From a virus, in the IMG/VR virus record IMGVR_UViG_3300044993_000431, positions 1 through 33,993 of that record: 33,993 nucleotides of DNA, one strand, 5' to 3'. The position numbers and the translations under genes were made by a program. Of this stretch, positions 1 to 6,264 are shown one piece after another. Positions within the stretch are counted from its first letter, which is position 1. Every line of letters starts with the position of its first letter. Under the pieces are notes generated by a model that saw only the letters and a program-made list of their open reading frames with translations, was not told where the DNA came from and did not search any database.

Positions 1-2
1 TG

Positions 3-137
3 ACATACTACGTCTACTACCGCGGCGACCACGGCGCCCTTCGTCAGTTGCCCGGGCGACTCGCGCTGCCCGAGGTGGTATCTGGCCCCGTTGTTCTTGC
101 GAGGCCAGATGTACATGACCGATCGCGAGTTCTATAG
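3..137 (+). CDS. C-terminal end of an unrecognised protein (5' truncated)
   Basis: Reading frame 3 is open from the window edge to a TAG at 135-137 and encodes about 44 residues beginning TYYVYYRGDHG. The first codons mostly end in C or G and the start is rich in Tyr and Arg, which looks like real coding sequence. The same DNA is also open in frame 1 after a TGA at 1-3, so the frame is not certain. It would overlap the next small ORF by 29 bases. No domain can be recognised from so short a tail. Confidence 0.3.
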   Translation, partial: TYYVYYRGDHGALRQLPGRLALPEVVSGPVVLARPDVHDRSRVL

Positions 138-249
138 GTACCGCGATGTTGTCGAGGAACTCTTCAACCTGACCAGCCCTTATCGCGGATCGCACAAGCT
201 CGTTATGTTCCGCGAGTACCAGCGTCCGCAGTCCAGGAGGTCCAAGTGA
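109..249 (+). CDS. Small unknown protein (46 aa)
   Basis: The ATG at 109 has a GAGG at 101-104 as ribosome binding site; an in-frame ATG at 115 is a second candidate. The product is 46 residues, starts MYMTDREFYRYRDVVEELF and has a basic C-terminus (RPQSRRSK). Its stop overlaps the GTG start of the next gene in a 4-base GTGA, the same style of coupling seen throughout this genome, which is the main argument that it is real. No family was recognised. Another reading is that frame 1 continues upstream and this is the tail of a longer protein. Confidence 0.45.
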   Translation: MYMTDREFYRYRDVVEELFNLTSPYRGSHKLVMFREYQRPQSRRSK

Positions 250-758
250 ACAACCACGCCGACAAATTCGCTTTCATCAATAAGCTGATGCACTTCGGCG
301 ATGACGTCTGCAACAAGGCGTCGAAGTGCCAGCGCGTCAGGACCGAGTCCCCGTGTATCCTGCTCATGTCGCCCTACGAGGACGGCGCTGCGAGCTGTTC
401 GCAGTGCGGACGCATCGGGGATTTTTACGTTCGAATGGACCTGCTCGCAGACCCGGCCAAGTTGACCGAGGTGCTCGAGGGTCTGTTCAAGACGCTCCAG
501 AGACGCTTGGTTCGCCCGGCGCCTGAGGAGCGCACTGTCGAGACGTTCGCGTCAGACGAGCGCTACTGGGGTACGAACAAGCCAGACCTGATGGAAAAGG
601 TCCTCAGGACCGCGATGGTCGACGAACAGGTCCTCAACAAAGCGACCGCGGTTATCTGGCTACCGAACCAGGAGGACGAACAGGAGCCACATGAGGTCTG
701 GGTGACCTATGAAAGCAACCCGCTAGAGACCGGCTGCAAGTACAGTCGGATCCTCTGA
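246..758 (+). CDS. Hypothetical Cys-containing phage protein (170 aa)
   Basis: The gene starts with GTG at 246 behind a strong AGGAGG at 235-240, spacing 5. The 170-residue product is soluble and mixed in charge. Its N-terminal third carries several cysteines (Cys22, Cys28, Cys37 and a CSQCG motif near residue 52) that could bind a metal, followed by a helical acidic C-terminal part. It overlaps the helicase start by one base (TGATG), so it is translated in the same operon. I do not recognise the family. The position just before an SNF2 helicase suggests a role in DNA metabolism, but that is only context. Confidence 0.75.
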   Translation: MNNHADKFAFINKLMHFGDDVCNKASKCQRVRTESPCILLMSPYEDGAASCSQCGRIGDFYVRMDLLADPAKLTEVLEGLFKTLQRRLVRPAPEERTVETFASDERYWGTNKPDLMEKVLRTAMVDEQVLNKATAVIWLPNQEDEQEPHEVWVTYESNPLETGCKYSRIL

Positions 759-2299
759 TGCAGAGCGCGAGCGCCGGGCTCGGCAAGCCTGTTCCACAGG
801 CGAAGCTCGATGAATGGATCGAGCGCTGGAACGCCAGCCCGCCGATTACGTTCAAAACCCAGCCGTATCGGCATCAACTCGAAGCGTTGGTGTCCAGTGC
901 CAAGCTTCCGGCGTTCGCGCTTTTCATGGAAATGGGTACAGGCAAGTCGTGGATTGCCATCCAGAACATCGCGTACCTGTGGACCAAGCGATTGATCAGC
1001 CAGGCCGTGGTCGTGGCCCCGAATGGGGTGCACGTCCAGTGGGCGCGTGAACAGATCCCAGAACACATGCCGCTGAGCGTGCCCTATAAGACCTACGTCT
1101 GGAAGCAGCGTTTCGAAGCGGCTATTGATCAACACGACCCCTCGATGCTGCAGATCCTGTGCTGCAACGTAGAGGCGTTCAGCACGGTGCGCTCAGCGGA
1201 GCGCCTAGCTGCGCATATCCGAGAAGACAGCATCTTAGTTGTAGACGAGTCGTCGAGGATCAAGTCGCCTGACGCTCGGCGCACGCAACTACTCACCCAG
1301 ATCGCTCATCAGGTCAAATTTAGGCGCATCTTGACCGGCACACCAATCACTCGTCAGCTAGATGATCTTTGGGCGCAGTTCTATTTTCTAGACCCCAAGA
1401 TCCTGGGGCTGCAGTCGCAACACGCCTTCCGCGCTCACTACTGCGTGAGCGTCCCCAGGCGAGTGACATATCGAGTATACAACAAGCAGACACATAGATA
1501 CGAAGAGCGGTCCAAGACGATCCAGCTTGTCATAGGGGTCAAGAATGCCGACCTGCTCAGAGAGCGTCTACGGCGCTACGTGTACCGTGTCACGAAAGAG
1601 CAGTGCTTAGACCTACCGAACAAGATCTACATGACCCGCTACGTCGCGCTGAGCGACGAACAGCGTGAAGCCTACAACGCTGTTCTCGCTGAGCTACGGG
1701 TCCAGTTTCATGACCGTAATATCGACTTGCAGATCAACACAGTGCTGACCCAGCTACTGCGCTTGCAGCAGATTTGTTCGGGCTGGTTGCCTGATACCAG
1801 CGGGCAGATCAAGCCGCTTGCGAATGATCGGATAGCCACGCTCGAGGAATGCCTCGAGGAACTCGACACGGGAAAGGTCATTATTTGGTCGCGTTTCGTG
1901 CACGACATTGAACTTATGCTAGAGAGATTCGGGCCGCAAGCCGTTGGATTTTATGGCGCTTGCTCGTCTGAAGAGCGGGCTGCTAATATTGAAGCGTTCA
2001 GAAAGGACCCTAATGTGCGATACTTGATCGGGAACCCTCAGGTTGGTGGTCTCGGCTTGAACTTGACTGTTGCGTCCACGATGATCTACTACAACCAGGA
2101 CTGGGCGCTGGAAACGCGCTTGCAATCTGAAGACCGTATTCATCGCATCGGCCAGGACCACCATTGCACCTACATAGACTTCATCGCACCAGGTACGGTA
2201 GATGAATTAATCCTACGAGCGCTCCGCCGCAAGCAAGCGCTGGCCAGCATGACCCTAGACGATCTCAAAGCCACTATCGAGAGCCTGGAGGAAGTCTAA
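758..2299 (+). CDS. SNF2-type superfamily 2 DNA helicase
   Basis: The 513-residue protein is an ATP-dependent DNA translocase of the SNF2/Rad54-like class often found in phage replication regions. Visible motifs in order are: Q-like YRHQLEA (36-42), Walker A GTGKS (60-64), Walker B VVDESS (161-166, DESS in place of DEAH, common in phage members), motif III LTGTPI (192-197), a motif V-like GGLGLNL, and motif VI EDRIHRIGQ (about 458-466) with its arginine finger. Both RecA-like lobes are complete and no extra nuclease or DNA-binding domain is visible. The start overlaps the previous stop by one base, and the stop overlaps the next start (TAATG). It sits with a RuvC-fold nuclease, so a role in replication, recombination or branch processing is likely. 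The substrate is not known. Confidence 0.93.
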   Translation: MQSASAGLGKPVPQAKLDEWIERWNASPPITFKTQPYRHQLEALVSSAKLPAFALFMEMGTGKSWIAIQNIAYLWTKRLISQAVVVAPNGVHVQWAREQIPEHMPLSVPYKTYVWKQRFEAAIDQHDPSMLQILCCNVEAFSTVRSAERLAAHIREDSILVVDESSRIKSPDARRTQLLTQIAHQVKFRRILTGTPITRQLDDLWAQFYFLDPKILGLQSQHAFRAHYCVSVPRRVTYRVYNKQTHRYEERSKTIQLVIGVKNADLLRERLRRYVYRVTKEQCLDLPNKIYMTRYVALSDEQREAYNAVLAELRVQFHDRNIDLQINTVLTQLLRLQQICSGWLPDTSGQIKPLANDRIATLEECLEELDTGKVIIWSRFVHDIELMLERFGPQAVGFYGACSSEERAANIEAFRKDPNVRYLIGNPQVGGLGLNLTVASTMIYYNQDWALETRLQSEDRIHRIGQDHHCTYIDFIAPGTVDELILRALRRKQALASMTLDDLKATIESLEEV

Positions 2300-2526
2300 T
2301 GCGCTACCGCACGCTGGATGTCTTGTTGCTCCTGCAAAAGGGTCATCGTCCATGGGAAATCGCCCGCATACTGGAACGAGCTAAGTCAACTATCTGGGCA
2401 CACATCCAGATTGGTAAGGGGATGTTTCGGGTTCGCACCACAGACGAACTGCGAGACAAGCTCGCCAGCATGACCCCCGACGCTTTGAAAGAATTCGTTA
2501 AAGAAATGTCCCCTCGAGATGCCTAA
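2299..2526 (+). CDS. Small LuxR/GerE-like helix-turn-helix protein
   Basis: The 75-residue protein has a compact HTH: residues 5-35 (LLLLQKGHRPWEIARILERA, then KSTIWAHIQIGKG) match the pattern of LuxR/GerE-type recognition helices, followed by the characteristic F-V-RTTDEL segment. It has no receiver or other sensor domain. The start overlaps the helicase stop (TAATG), and its end overlaps the next gene by 8 bases, so it is co-translated with them. It may be a small transcription regulator or a DNA-binding accessory of the neighbouring helicase and nuclease. The DNA target is not evident from the sequence. Confidence 0.75.
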   Translation: MRYRTLDVLLLLQKGHRPWEIARILERAKSTIWAHIQIGKGMFRVRTTDELRDKLASMTPDALKEFVKEMSPRDA

Positions 2527-3013
2527 GATCCTAGCGCTGGACGTCGCCAACGTGACTGGCTGGGCGATCGCAGAGGACCAGCAAGTCCTGGCCAGCGGAG
2601 CGATAGAACTCGTTAGCGGCGAGATCAAATCAGACCTGCGGAACATGCCCGGGTCTGAGCTCAGCCGCTTAGCGACGTTATCACTCTACGTGTTTATGAT
2701 CAACACGCTGGACAAATGGCGACCCGATGCTGTGGTCGCTGAGCGGCCGTTCTGGAACCACAGGTCTCCGATGGCTGGAGCGCAGTTGTTCACGCTGCGA
2801 GGAGTCGTTCTGCTGGTGTCCATTTTACGGAAACTCCCGTTCTACGAAGTAGAGGCCAGGGTCTGGCAGGCCTGGGCGTCTCGCTGTACCGATTGGAGCA
2901 AGACGAAAGTCAAGGGAGTCGGCGACAAACTAGACGCAGAAGCTCTGGGTCTCTGGGCATCCGTGATGCTAGACCCCGTCTTCCTCAAAGTGGCGAACAG
3001 CGGTCGTGGATAA
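2519..3013 (+). CDS. RuvC-fold Holliday junction resolvase-like nuclease
   Basis: The 164-residue product begins with a RuvC-like first strand, ILALDVANVTGWAI, giving the first acidic residue at Asp8. A second-acid strand VVAERPF supplies Glu75, and a C-terminal helix GDKLDAEALGLWA supplies Asp136/Asp139, which matches the D-E-D metal-binding layout of RuvC-like resolvases. Length and domain content fit the family. Such enzymes cut four-way or branched DNA; in a phage they process replication and recombination intermediates before packaging. It overlaps the HTH gene (8 bases) and the DndC-like gene (8 bases). The identification rests on motif spacing. Confidence 0.8.
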   Translation: MPKILALDVANVTGWAIAEDQQVLASGAIELVSGEIKSDLRNMPGSELSRLATLSLYVFMINTLDKWRPDAVVAERPFWNHRSPMAGAQLFTLRGVVLLVSILRKLPFYEVEARVWQAWASRCTDWSKTKVKGVGDKLDAEALGLWASVMLDPVFLKVANSGRG

Positions 3014-3371
3014 TATATCCGCCATACTCGAAGACATGCGGGATGAGTATCTCCAACCGCGTACCAGCCCGTGGGCGATCGGGTTTTCTGGCGGCAAGGA
3101 TAGTACGCTGGTCACCCACCTCGCGCTGCAGATGCTGCTAGATCTACCGCCTGACCAGCGCACTAGGCCGGTGCACATCGTAGCAAACGACACGCTGGTC
3201 GAGAGTCCGTTAGTTATCCACCACCTCTACAAGACCACAGAACAGATTGCCGCCGCTGCTCGCCGGTTACAGCTACCGGTCACTGTTAAGATCACGTCAC
3301 CAGAACATACGCAGACGTTTTGGGCGAACCTTAGCGCCGAACAGATCGTCTTAAGATCAAGCCCACCATGA
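3006..3371 (+). CDS. DndC/PAPS-reductase-like PP-loop ATPase, N-terminal fragment
   Basis: GTG at 3006 opens a 121-residue frame with the PP-loop SGGKDS (28-33) in the context WAIGFSGGKDSTLVTHL. It is followed by DTLVESPLVI and a segment ending TFWANL, all in the order expected for DndC (the sulfurtransferase-like protein of DNA phosphorothioation) and related phage PAPS-reductase family proteins. After TFWANL the frame turns into SAEQIVLRSSPP and stops, while the expected continuation RTDRLKIKPT is present in another frame (about 3340-3367). The family usually has a loop of about a dozen residues with a Cys between those two motifs; it is absent here. I read this as a deletion that broke the frame. 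The stop overlaps the next ATG as ATGA, so a split two-subunit gene cannot be fully excluded. Confidence 0.75.
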   Translation: MDNISAILEDMRDEYLQPRTSPWAIGFSGGKDSTLVTHLALQMLLDLPPDQRTRPVHIVANDTLVESPLVIHHLYKTTEQIAAAARRLQLPVTVKITSPEHTQTFWANLSAEQIVLRSSPP

Positions 3372-3715
3372 AATATCTGCGCGAGCTGGCTAAAGAGACC
3401 CGGCGCGTGATTCTCTTGCTCGGCGTGCGACGCAGCGAGAGCCTCAACAGAGCCAGGATCGCAAAGCGATACAACACGGGGTTCCGTCTCAACCCCCATA
3501 GCGACATGAAATTCTGCCTAGTTTATAGACCGATTCTCGAACTGACCACAGACGATGTCTGGGAAGCTCTAGCGACGTACTCGCCGCCTTGGGGCGAGTC
3601 ACACCAGGATCTAATCCAGCTCTACCGGGACGCGCTCGGCGGTGAATGCCCTGTGGTGACCTCGGTGTCACAGGCTACAGGAAACCGTTGCTCAGCGCTT
3701 GATCTCAGACGCTGA
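3368..3715 (+). CDS. DndC/PAPS-reductase-like protein, middle fragment
   Basis: The 115-residue frame continues the DndC-like fold: VILLLGVRRSESLNRA (the conserved LGVR-ES motif), LVYRPILELTTDDVWEAL, PPWGESHQDLIQLYRDA and GGECPVV. In intact relatives GGECP is followed by a Cys-rich GCW-C segment; here the frame runs into unrelated residues and stops at 3713-3715. Upstream, the same frame encodes DRLKIKPT directly before the ATG, so this is a continuation of the previous fragment and not an independent gene. It would lack the ATP-binding PP-loop by itself. Confidence 0.7.
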   Translation: MKYLRELAKETRRVILLLGVRRSESLNRARIAKRYNTGFRLNPHSDMKFCLVYRPILELTTDDVWEALATYSPPWGESHQDLIQLYRDALGGECPVVTSVSQATGNRCSALDLRR

Positions 3716-3751
3716 GCTAACCGAGATCTACCAACTGTGGGAACAAGCATC

Positions 3752-3997
3752 ATGCGAGACGTGTTCAAGCGCGGCAGCAAGTGCCTCGGCTACCGGCTGA
3801 CGGACAATGGTGTGTTGATTCTGGTGCGCAACGAGCATGCTCCGACCGACTATGAGACTTACGAAGTCTACGATCTTTACGTAAGAGAATATCTGGAGTA
3901 TTCCGACGGCTATAACTGGGACGGTCTTTGGATGTGTCTCGTAGACGTGTGGAAGATGACCGATGAGCTCACGCTGTTGGTGTTTGAGCAGCCTTGA
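3752..3997 (+). CDS. Small acidic hypothetical protein (81 aa)
   Basis: The ATG at 3752 gives MRDVFKRGSKCLGYRL and a product rich in Tyr, Trp and acidic residues, with no membrane segment. An in-frame GTG at 3737 would add five residues. No strong ribosome binding site is seen; GGGAAC lies 8-9 bases upstream of the ATG. The beginning overlaps the end of the broken DndC-like gene in another frame. It is the last plus-strand gene of the early operon except for a possible small membrane protein. I do not recognise it. Confidence 0.6.
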   Translation: MRDVFKRGSKCLGYRLTDNGVLILVRNEHAPTDYETYEVYDLYVREYLEYSDGYNWDGLWMCLVDVWKMTDELTLLVFEQP

Positions 3998-4007
3998 TCA
4001 TCAAGGC
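3991..4007 (+). terminator. Hairpin at the end of the early operon
   Basis: GCCTTG (3991-3996) and CAAGGC (4002-4007) form a perfect 6-bp stem with loop ATCAT, overlapping the stop codon of the last early gene. It is followed by an A-rich stretch, not a U-run, so a classical intrinsic terminator is not shown. The place, between converging operons, suits transcription termination or transcript-end protection. Confidence 0.3.
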
Positions 4008-4019
4008 CAACAAATAATC

Positions 4020-4040
4020 CCGGCCGGGCATAGGTACGGC
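4020..4040. repeat. 21-bp intergenic repeat, left copy
   Basis: The sequence from CCGGCCGGGC to TAGGTACGGC is found again at 31264-31284 with one mismatch (A for T at position 11). Both copies begin in a GC-rich palindrome and both lie outside major genes. An AATTG/GCAATT-type motif lies some 13-16 bases beyond each copy on the same side (here at about 4053-4060), so the shared element may be longer and bipartite. Confidence 0.7.
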
Positions 4041-4076
4041 GCCCAACCACAACCGCAATTGTAGGAGTAGTTGGTC

Positions 4077-4184
4077 ATGCCCTCCCCGCGCTGCTTGATA
4101 TGGGCTTTGGTGTTCAGCGCAGCGCTGTGGGTGATTCTTTACTGGCTGGTGCGGCTGGCTCTGCTTGCAGTGACCGGAGCTTGA
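4077..4184 (+). CDS. Possible small membrane protein (35 aa)
   Basis: The ATG at 4077 has GTAGGAG 10-16 bases upstream and encodes MPSPRCLIWALVFSAALWVI followed by LYWLVRLALLAVTGA. This is essentially one long hydrophobic helix with Arg near each end, and codons mostly end in G or C. It overlaps the end of the o-spanin gene by 71 bases on the opposite strand. A 35-residue single-span protein beside the lysis cassette could be an accessory holin or inhibitor, but the opposite orientation argues for an early-operon function. It may also be a chance ORF. Confidence 0.4.
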   Translation: MPSPRCLIWALVFSAALWVILYWLVRLALLAVTGA

Positions 4185-4521
4185 CCCGCTCTACTTGCTC
4201 GATTGTGGTCTCGGCGGCGATCACGCAGGTCTGCAGCGCTCCCCAGATCGAAACGAGACCCTCCGCCGGAGAGCTGGGCAGAATCGCCGGTAACCGGCAT
4301 TTGTAGAGCGCTGTCACGTCAATATCACACGCCATCAACACGGTAGGCGCTGGCGCGGGGCTAGCGCAGCCGGCTACGGCTAGAGCAAGCCATAGCGCGC
4401 CAGCACCCCGCCGGCTAGCGCAGCCGGCTACGGCTAGAGCAAGCCATAGCGCGCCAGCACCCCGCCGGCTAGCCGCTAGGGTACGACGAGTTGTCGATAC
4501 GTCTCTAGGACGGCACGGCAT
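4114..4521 (-). CDS. Outer-membrane spanin lipoprotein (Rz1-like)
   Basis: The 135-residue product has a basic N-terminus, a hydrophobic stretch ALWLALAVAGC ending in a lipobox, then a Pro/Ala-rich ASPAPAP segment and further Pro-rich sequence, as in Rz1-like o-spanins. These are processed by signal peptidase II, anchored in the outer membrane, and bind the i-spanin across the periplasm to fuse the membranes at lysis. Its start lies inside the end of the i-spanin gene (46-base overlap), the usual Rz/Rz1 arrangement. The 18-residue lipobox segment is present twice in tandem (Cys34 and Cys52), encoded by an exact 54-bp repeat. At 135 residues it is longer than typical Rz1. The start is uncertain: the ribosome binding site is weak (AGGCG). 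Confidence 0.75.
   Translation of the reverse strand: MPCRPRDVSTTRRTLAASRRGAGALWLALAVAGCASRRGAGALWLALAVAGCASPAPAPTVLMACDIDVTALYKCRLPAILPSSPAEGLVSIWGALQTCVIAAETTIEQVERVKLRSLQAEPAAPASKESPTALR
4361..4468 (-). repeat. Exact 54-bp tandem duplication in the o-spanin gene
   Basis: Two identical 54-base units (4361-4414 and 4415-4468) stand head to tail. Each encodes the same 18 residues, RRGAGALWLALAVAGC with flanking AS, so the frame is kept. The absence of any mismatch suggests a recent duplication, or an assembly artefact. Confidence 0.9.
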
Positions 4522-4835
4522 TCTGCTTGCTCGCCTTCGCTTAACGGCGCGCCGGAAAGTCGAGCTGCTCTGACGGCTTCTAAGAGCTTTGCTGATTGAC
4601 GCAGTTGTTCTTGGATTCGCTGCTCAGCGGCTCGCCGAGCGGCTACTGCTTCCGCAGCTTCGAACTGAGCGGTCATTAACTGAGACTTGGTCAGTACCAA
4701 CTGGACTTCAGTGTCTCGTAATTTGACCGCCGACGCTTCGAGCTCGGCGCGTAGGAGCTTCACCCAGAACCCTAAGGCCGCGACCACCAGGACAAGCCCA
4801 CCGCCGATCCACAATGTTGGAGACCACATGCTCAC
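4476..4835 (-). CDS. Inner-membrane spanin (Rz-like)
   Basis: The 119-residue protein has a single N-terminal membrane segment (about residues 8-25, LWIGGGLVLVVAALGFWV). A long periplasmic coiled-coil region follows, rich in Ala, Glu, Gln and Arg (about 28-95), and a short C-terminus holds one Cys. This is the i-spanin plan: inner-membrane anchor, periplasmic coiled coil, C-terminal contact with the lipoprotein spanin. Size is close to typical Rz. It overlaps the endolysin stop by 4 bases (ATGA) upstream and the o-spanin start downstream, which fixes it as part of the lysis operon. Confidence 0.85.
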   Translation of the reverse strand: MSMWSPTLWIGGGLVLVVAALGFWVKLLRAELEASAVKLRDTEVQLVLTKSQLMTAQFEAAEAVAARRAAEQRIQEQLRQSAKLLEAVRAARLSGAPLSEGEQAECRAVLETYRQLVVP

Positions 4836-5509
4836 GTCTCTCTAGTCGAGCGGCGCGGCTTGGGATTGGCGCGATTCTTCCGCCAGAAGTAGACCACAAG
4901 TCCAACAGCCAATAGGACGACCAGCGCGATCCCGATCGCGCGTAGCTGAGTCGCCCTATCGATGACCGGCACTGCCTGGTTCACGACCTCGAGCGCGCTG
5001 ACCACCGCCGCTGAGCCGCCGGCCGTGGTGATGGCAGTCGCTTTCGCTGTGTCGGTCTTGGTGAATTCGAAATTGGGTTTGATACCAGCGAGCATAATCC
5101 CGTCACGAATAACAGAATCCGGCCAAGGATAATAACCGCATTCCACCTTTGTCATCGCCTTGAGCAATTTGAACATCGTATCGAAATCTGTCAAGTCCAG
5201 CGTGTCGAGCTGACCGAACCCCGTAAGGCGGCTGACCGTGGTACAGTAGGCACGAGTGTCGTTTTCGGAAGGAGGTGCCCAGCGATGAATAATGCCAGTG
5301 ATCGTGTTGAGCCCGTAGTGCTCGCTGTAGTAGAGCAGCGTCCTAGCCGCGGCGCGATAGCCGTAGTCAGGGCTGACGAACCATTCGAAGCGCGGATTAG
5401 GATCAGCGCTGGCGTCCCCGCAGAGCGGGTGGCGGCCCTTCCAATTGAGCTTCGGGTTATAGACGATGTTCAGTGGGTTGTTTCGCCGCACGCCGATCGG
5501 CTCTTTCAT
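4832..5509 (-). CDS. Endolysin, P5-like lytic enzyme with C-terminal membrane anchor
   Basis: The gene has a strong GAGGTGAT ribosome binding site before the ATG. The 225-residue product begins GVRRNNPLNIVYNPKLNWKG and continues with SPDYGYRAAARTLLYYSEHYGLNTI and IIHRWAPPSENDT-AY. This RNNPxNI...G.RA...L.....GL.TI..II..W.PP.EN.T pattern belongs to phage P5-like muralytic enzymes, which cut the glycan strands of peptidoglycan. Residues about 1-150 are the catalytic part. A Ala/Thr-rich linker follows, then one membrane segment near residues 191-210 (IGIALVVLLAVGLVVYFW) and a basic tail. A C-terminal tail anchor is unusual for an endolysin: it could hold the enzyme at the inner membrane until the holin triggers. 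No N-terminal signal is visible. Confidence 0.8.
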   Translation of the reverse strand: MKEPIGVRRNNPLNIVYNPKLNWKGRHPLCGDASADPNPRFEWFVSPDYGYRAAARTLLYYSEHYGLNTITGIIHRWAPPSENDTRAYCTTVSRLTGFGQLDTLDLTDFDTMFKLLKAMTKVECGYYPWPDSVIRDGIMLAGIKPNFEFTKTDTAKATAITTAGGSAAVVSALEVVNQAVPVIDRATQLRAIGIALVVLLAVGLVVYFWRKNRANPKPRRSTRET

Positions 5510-5513
5510 GGTA

Positions 5514-5873
5514 TCACCTCAACCACTTGAGGAGCTCGTAGGTCGCGAGCGCTCCGGCCATCATCCATCCCAGCGGGAGCCCGATGCGCAGGAACCCGCC
5601 GAGCTCCTTCGCCGCTTGATCAGCAGCCTGTCGCCTGGCTAGCTCGATACTCATACTGCGCAGATCTTCCTGCATTACACGAATTTGTGATCGCAGATCA
5701 TTGATTTGCTTACAGAGAGAATCGATCTGTTGGCCCTGTCGAATAACTTCGTGAGTAAGATCATCAAAGTCGAGCCGCGACACTGGAGATTCCCTGTTGT
5801 GGTTTGGAGCAGGAAACGGGATGACTCGCGGTTCAGTGGGCATCTCGTGTGGTCCGATCTCGAGGGCGGTCAT
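5514..5873 (-). CDS. Holin-like protein with coiled coil and C-terminal membrane segment
   Basis: The 119-residue protein has a Pro-rich polar N-terminus, a heptad-rich coiled coil (about residues 40-75) and a single hydrophobic segment near the C-terminus (about 97-117, GLPLGWMMAGALATYELLKWL). Coiled coil plus one C-terminal membrane span is the plan of XhlA-type holin partners. It stands directly upstream of the endolysin, the usual holin position, and is the only candidate in this cassette on the minus strand. The start could also be the internal ATG at 5843. Function is inferred from topology and position, not from a family motif. Confidence 0.55.
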   Translation of the reverse strand: MTALEIGPHEMPTEPRVIPFPAPNHNRESPVSRLDFDDLTHEVIRQGQQIDSLCKQINDLRSQIRVMQEDLRSMSIELARRQAADQAAKELGGFLRIGLPLGWMMAGALATYELLKWLR

Positions 5874-5922
5874 TGTTCGTCTACCACGATTTGATTGTGA
5901 TAATCCAGAACCTCTTCATCAG

Positions 5923-6264
5923 TCAATATGCGATTGTGTTGAGTGGTACGAATAGTAGTCTGTCGTCTCCATCGACGTGTCCGCAAATCTGTATTCCGCG
6001 TTGTGTTGGAGGCGTATTCATTGGTATAGTCTGCCTGACCCCGTCTTTATAGGGTGTGATTTGCCAATTAGTGTCTAAAGACACCGCCAATGTGTGCTTA
6101 TTGCTTGAAATAGAACCATAGTCGATATACGGGAGAAATTGTCCAAATTGATTACCTGACAATTGAAGTGGAGTGTAAACAGGGTCATTGTGTCGCCCGC
6201 TGTTGAAATTCTTGGCCTTGATGATCAATGCCGTTCGCTTTGAGAAATCCAATCTGGCCATCAT
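5923..6264 (-). CDS. Small protein of the tail-fibre cluster (113 aa)
   Basis: The start is set at the ATG at 6264, which overlaps the stop of the upstream fibre gene as ATGA and has GGAG about 10 bases upstream. A longer reading from 6285 has no such support. The product is soluble, beta-rich by composition (many Asn, Thr, Gly, Ile) and ends in Tyr. It may be a fibre chaperone, a receptor-binding tip, or a short structural protein. I recognise no family. The DNA here is visibly more AT-rich than the head genes. Confidence 0.6.
   Translation of the reverse strand: MMARLDFSKRTALIIKAKNFNSGRHNDPVYTPLQLSGNQFGQFLPYIDYGSISSNKHTLAVSLDTNWQITPYKDGVRQTIPMNTPPTQRGIQICGHVDGDDRLLFVPLNTIAY

Larger units (their letters stand above)
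3006..3800 (+). pseudogene. Broken DndC-like gene, three fragments in two frames
   Basis: The two fragments above are followed by a third: at 3660-3800, in the frame of the first fragment, is a start-less stretch with LQETVAQRLISDAELTEIYQ and then LWEQA. It resembles the C-terminal LIS-EEL-EI--IW helix of DndC proteins as I remember them. Together the pieces give one DndC-like protein with two frame-disrupting deletions, each falling where the family keeps cysteines (after FWxNL, and after GGECP). The remains overlap the start of the next gene. I infer loss of function, and in particular loss of a possible iron-sulfur site. A programmed or split arrangement is the alternative. The family match is from memory, not from a search. 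Confidence 0.6.

Noticed and set aside
707-1135. 142-residue minus-strand frame over the helicase gene
   Set aside because: It is antisense to the helicase Walker A region; the plus-strand protein has full SF2 motifs.
3907-4076. Phage attachment site or integrase remnant near the convergence
   Set aside because: No integrase gene, tRNA fragment or direct repeat typical of an attachment site was found; only hairpins and the 21-bp repeat are present.
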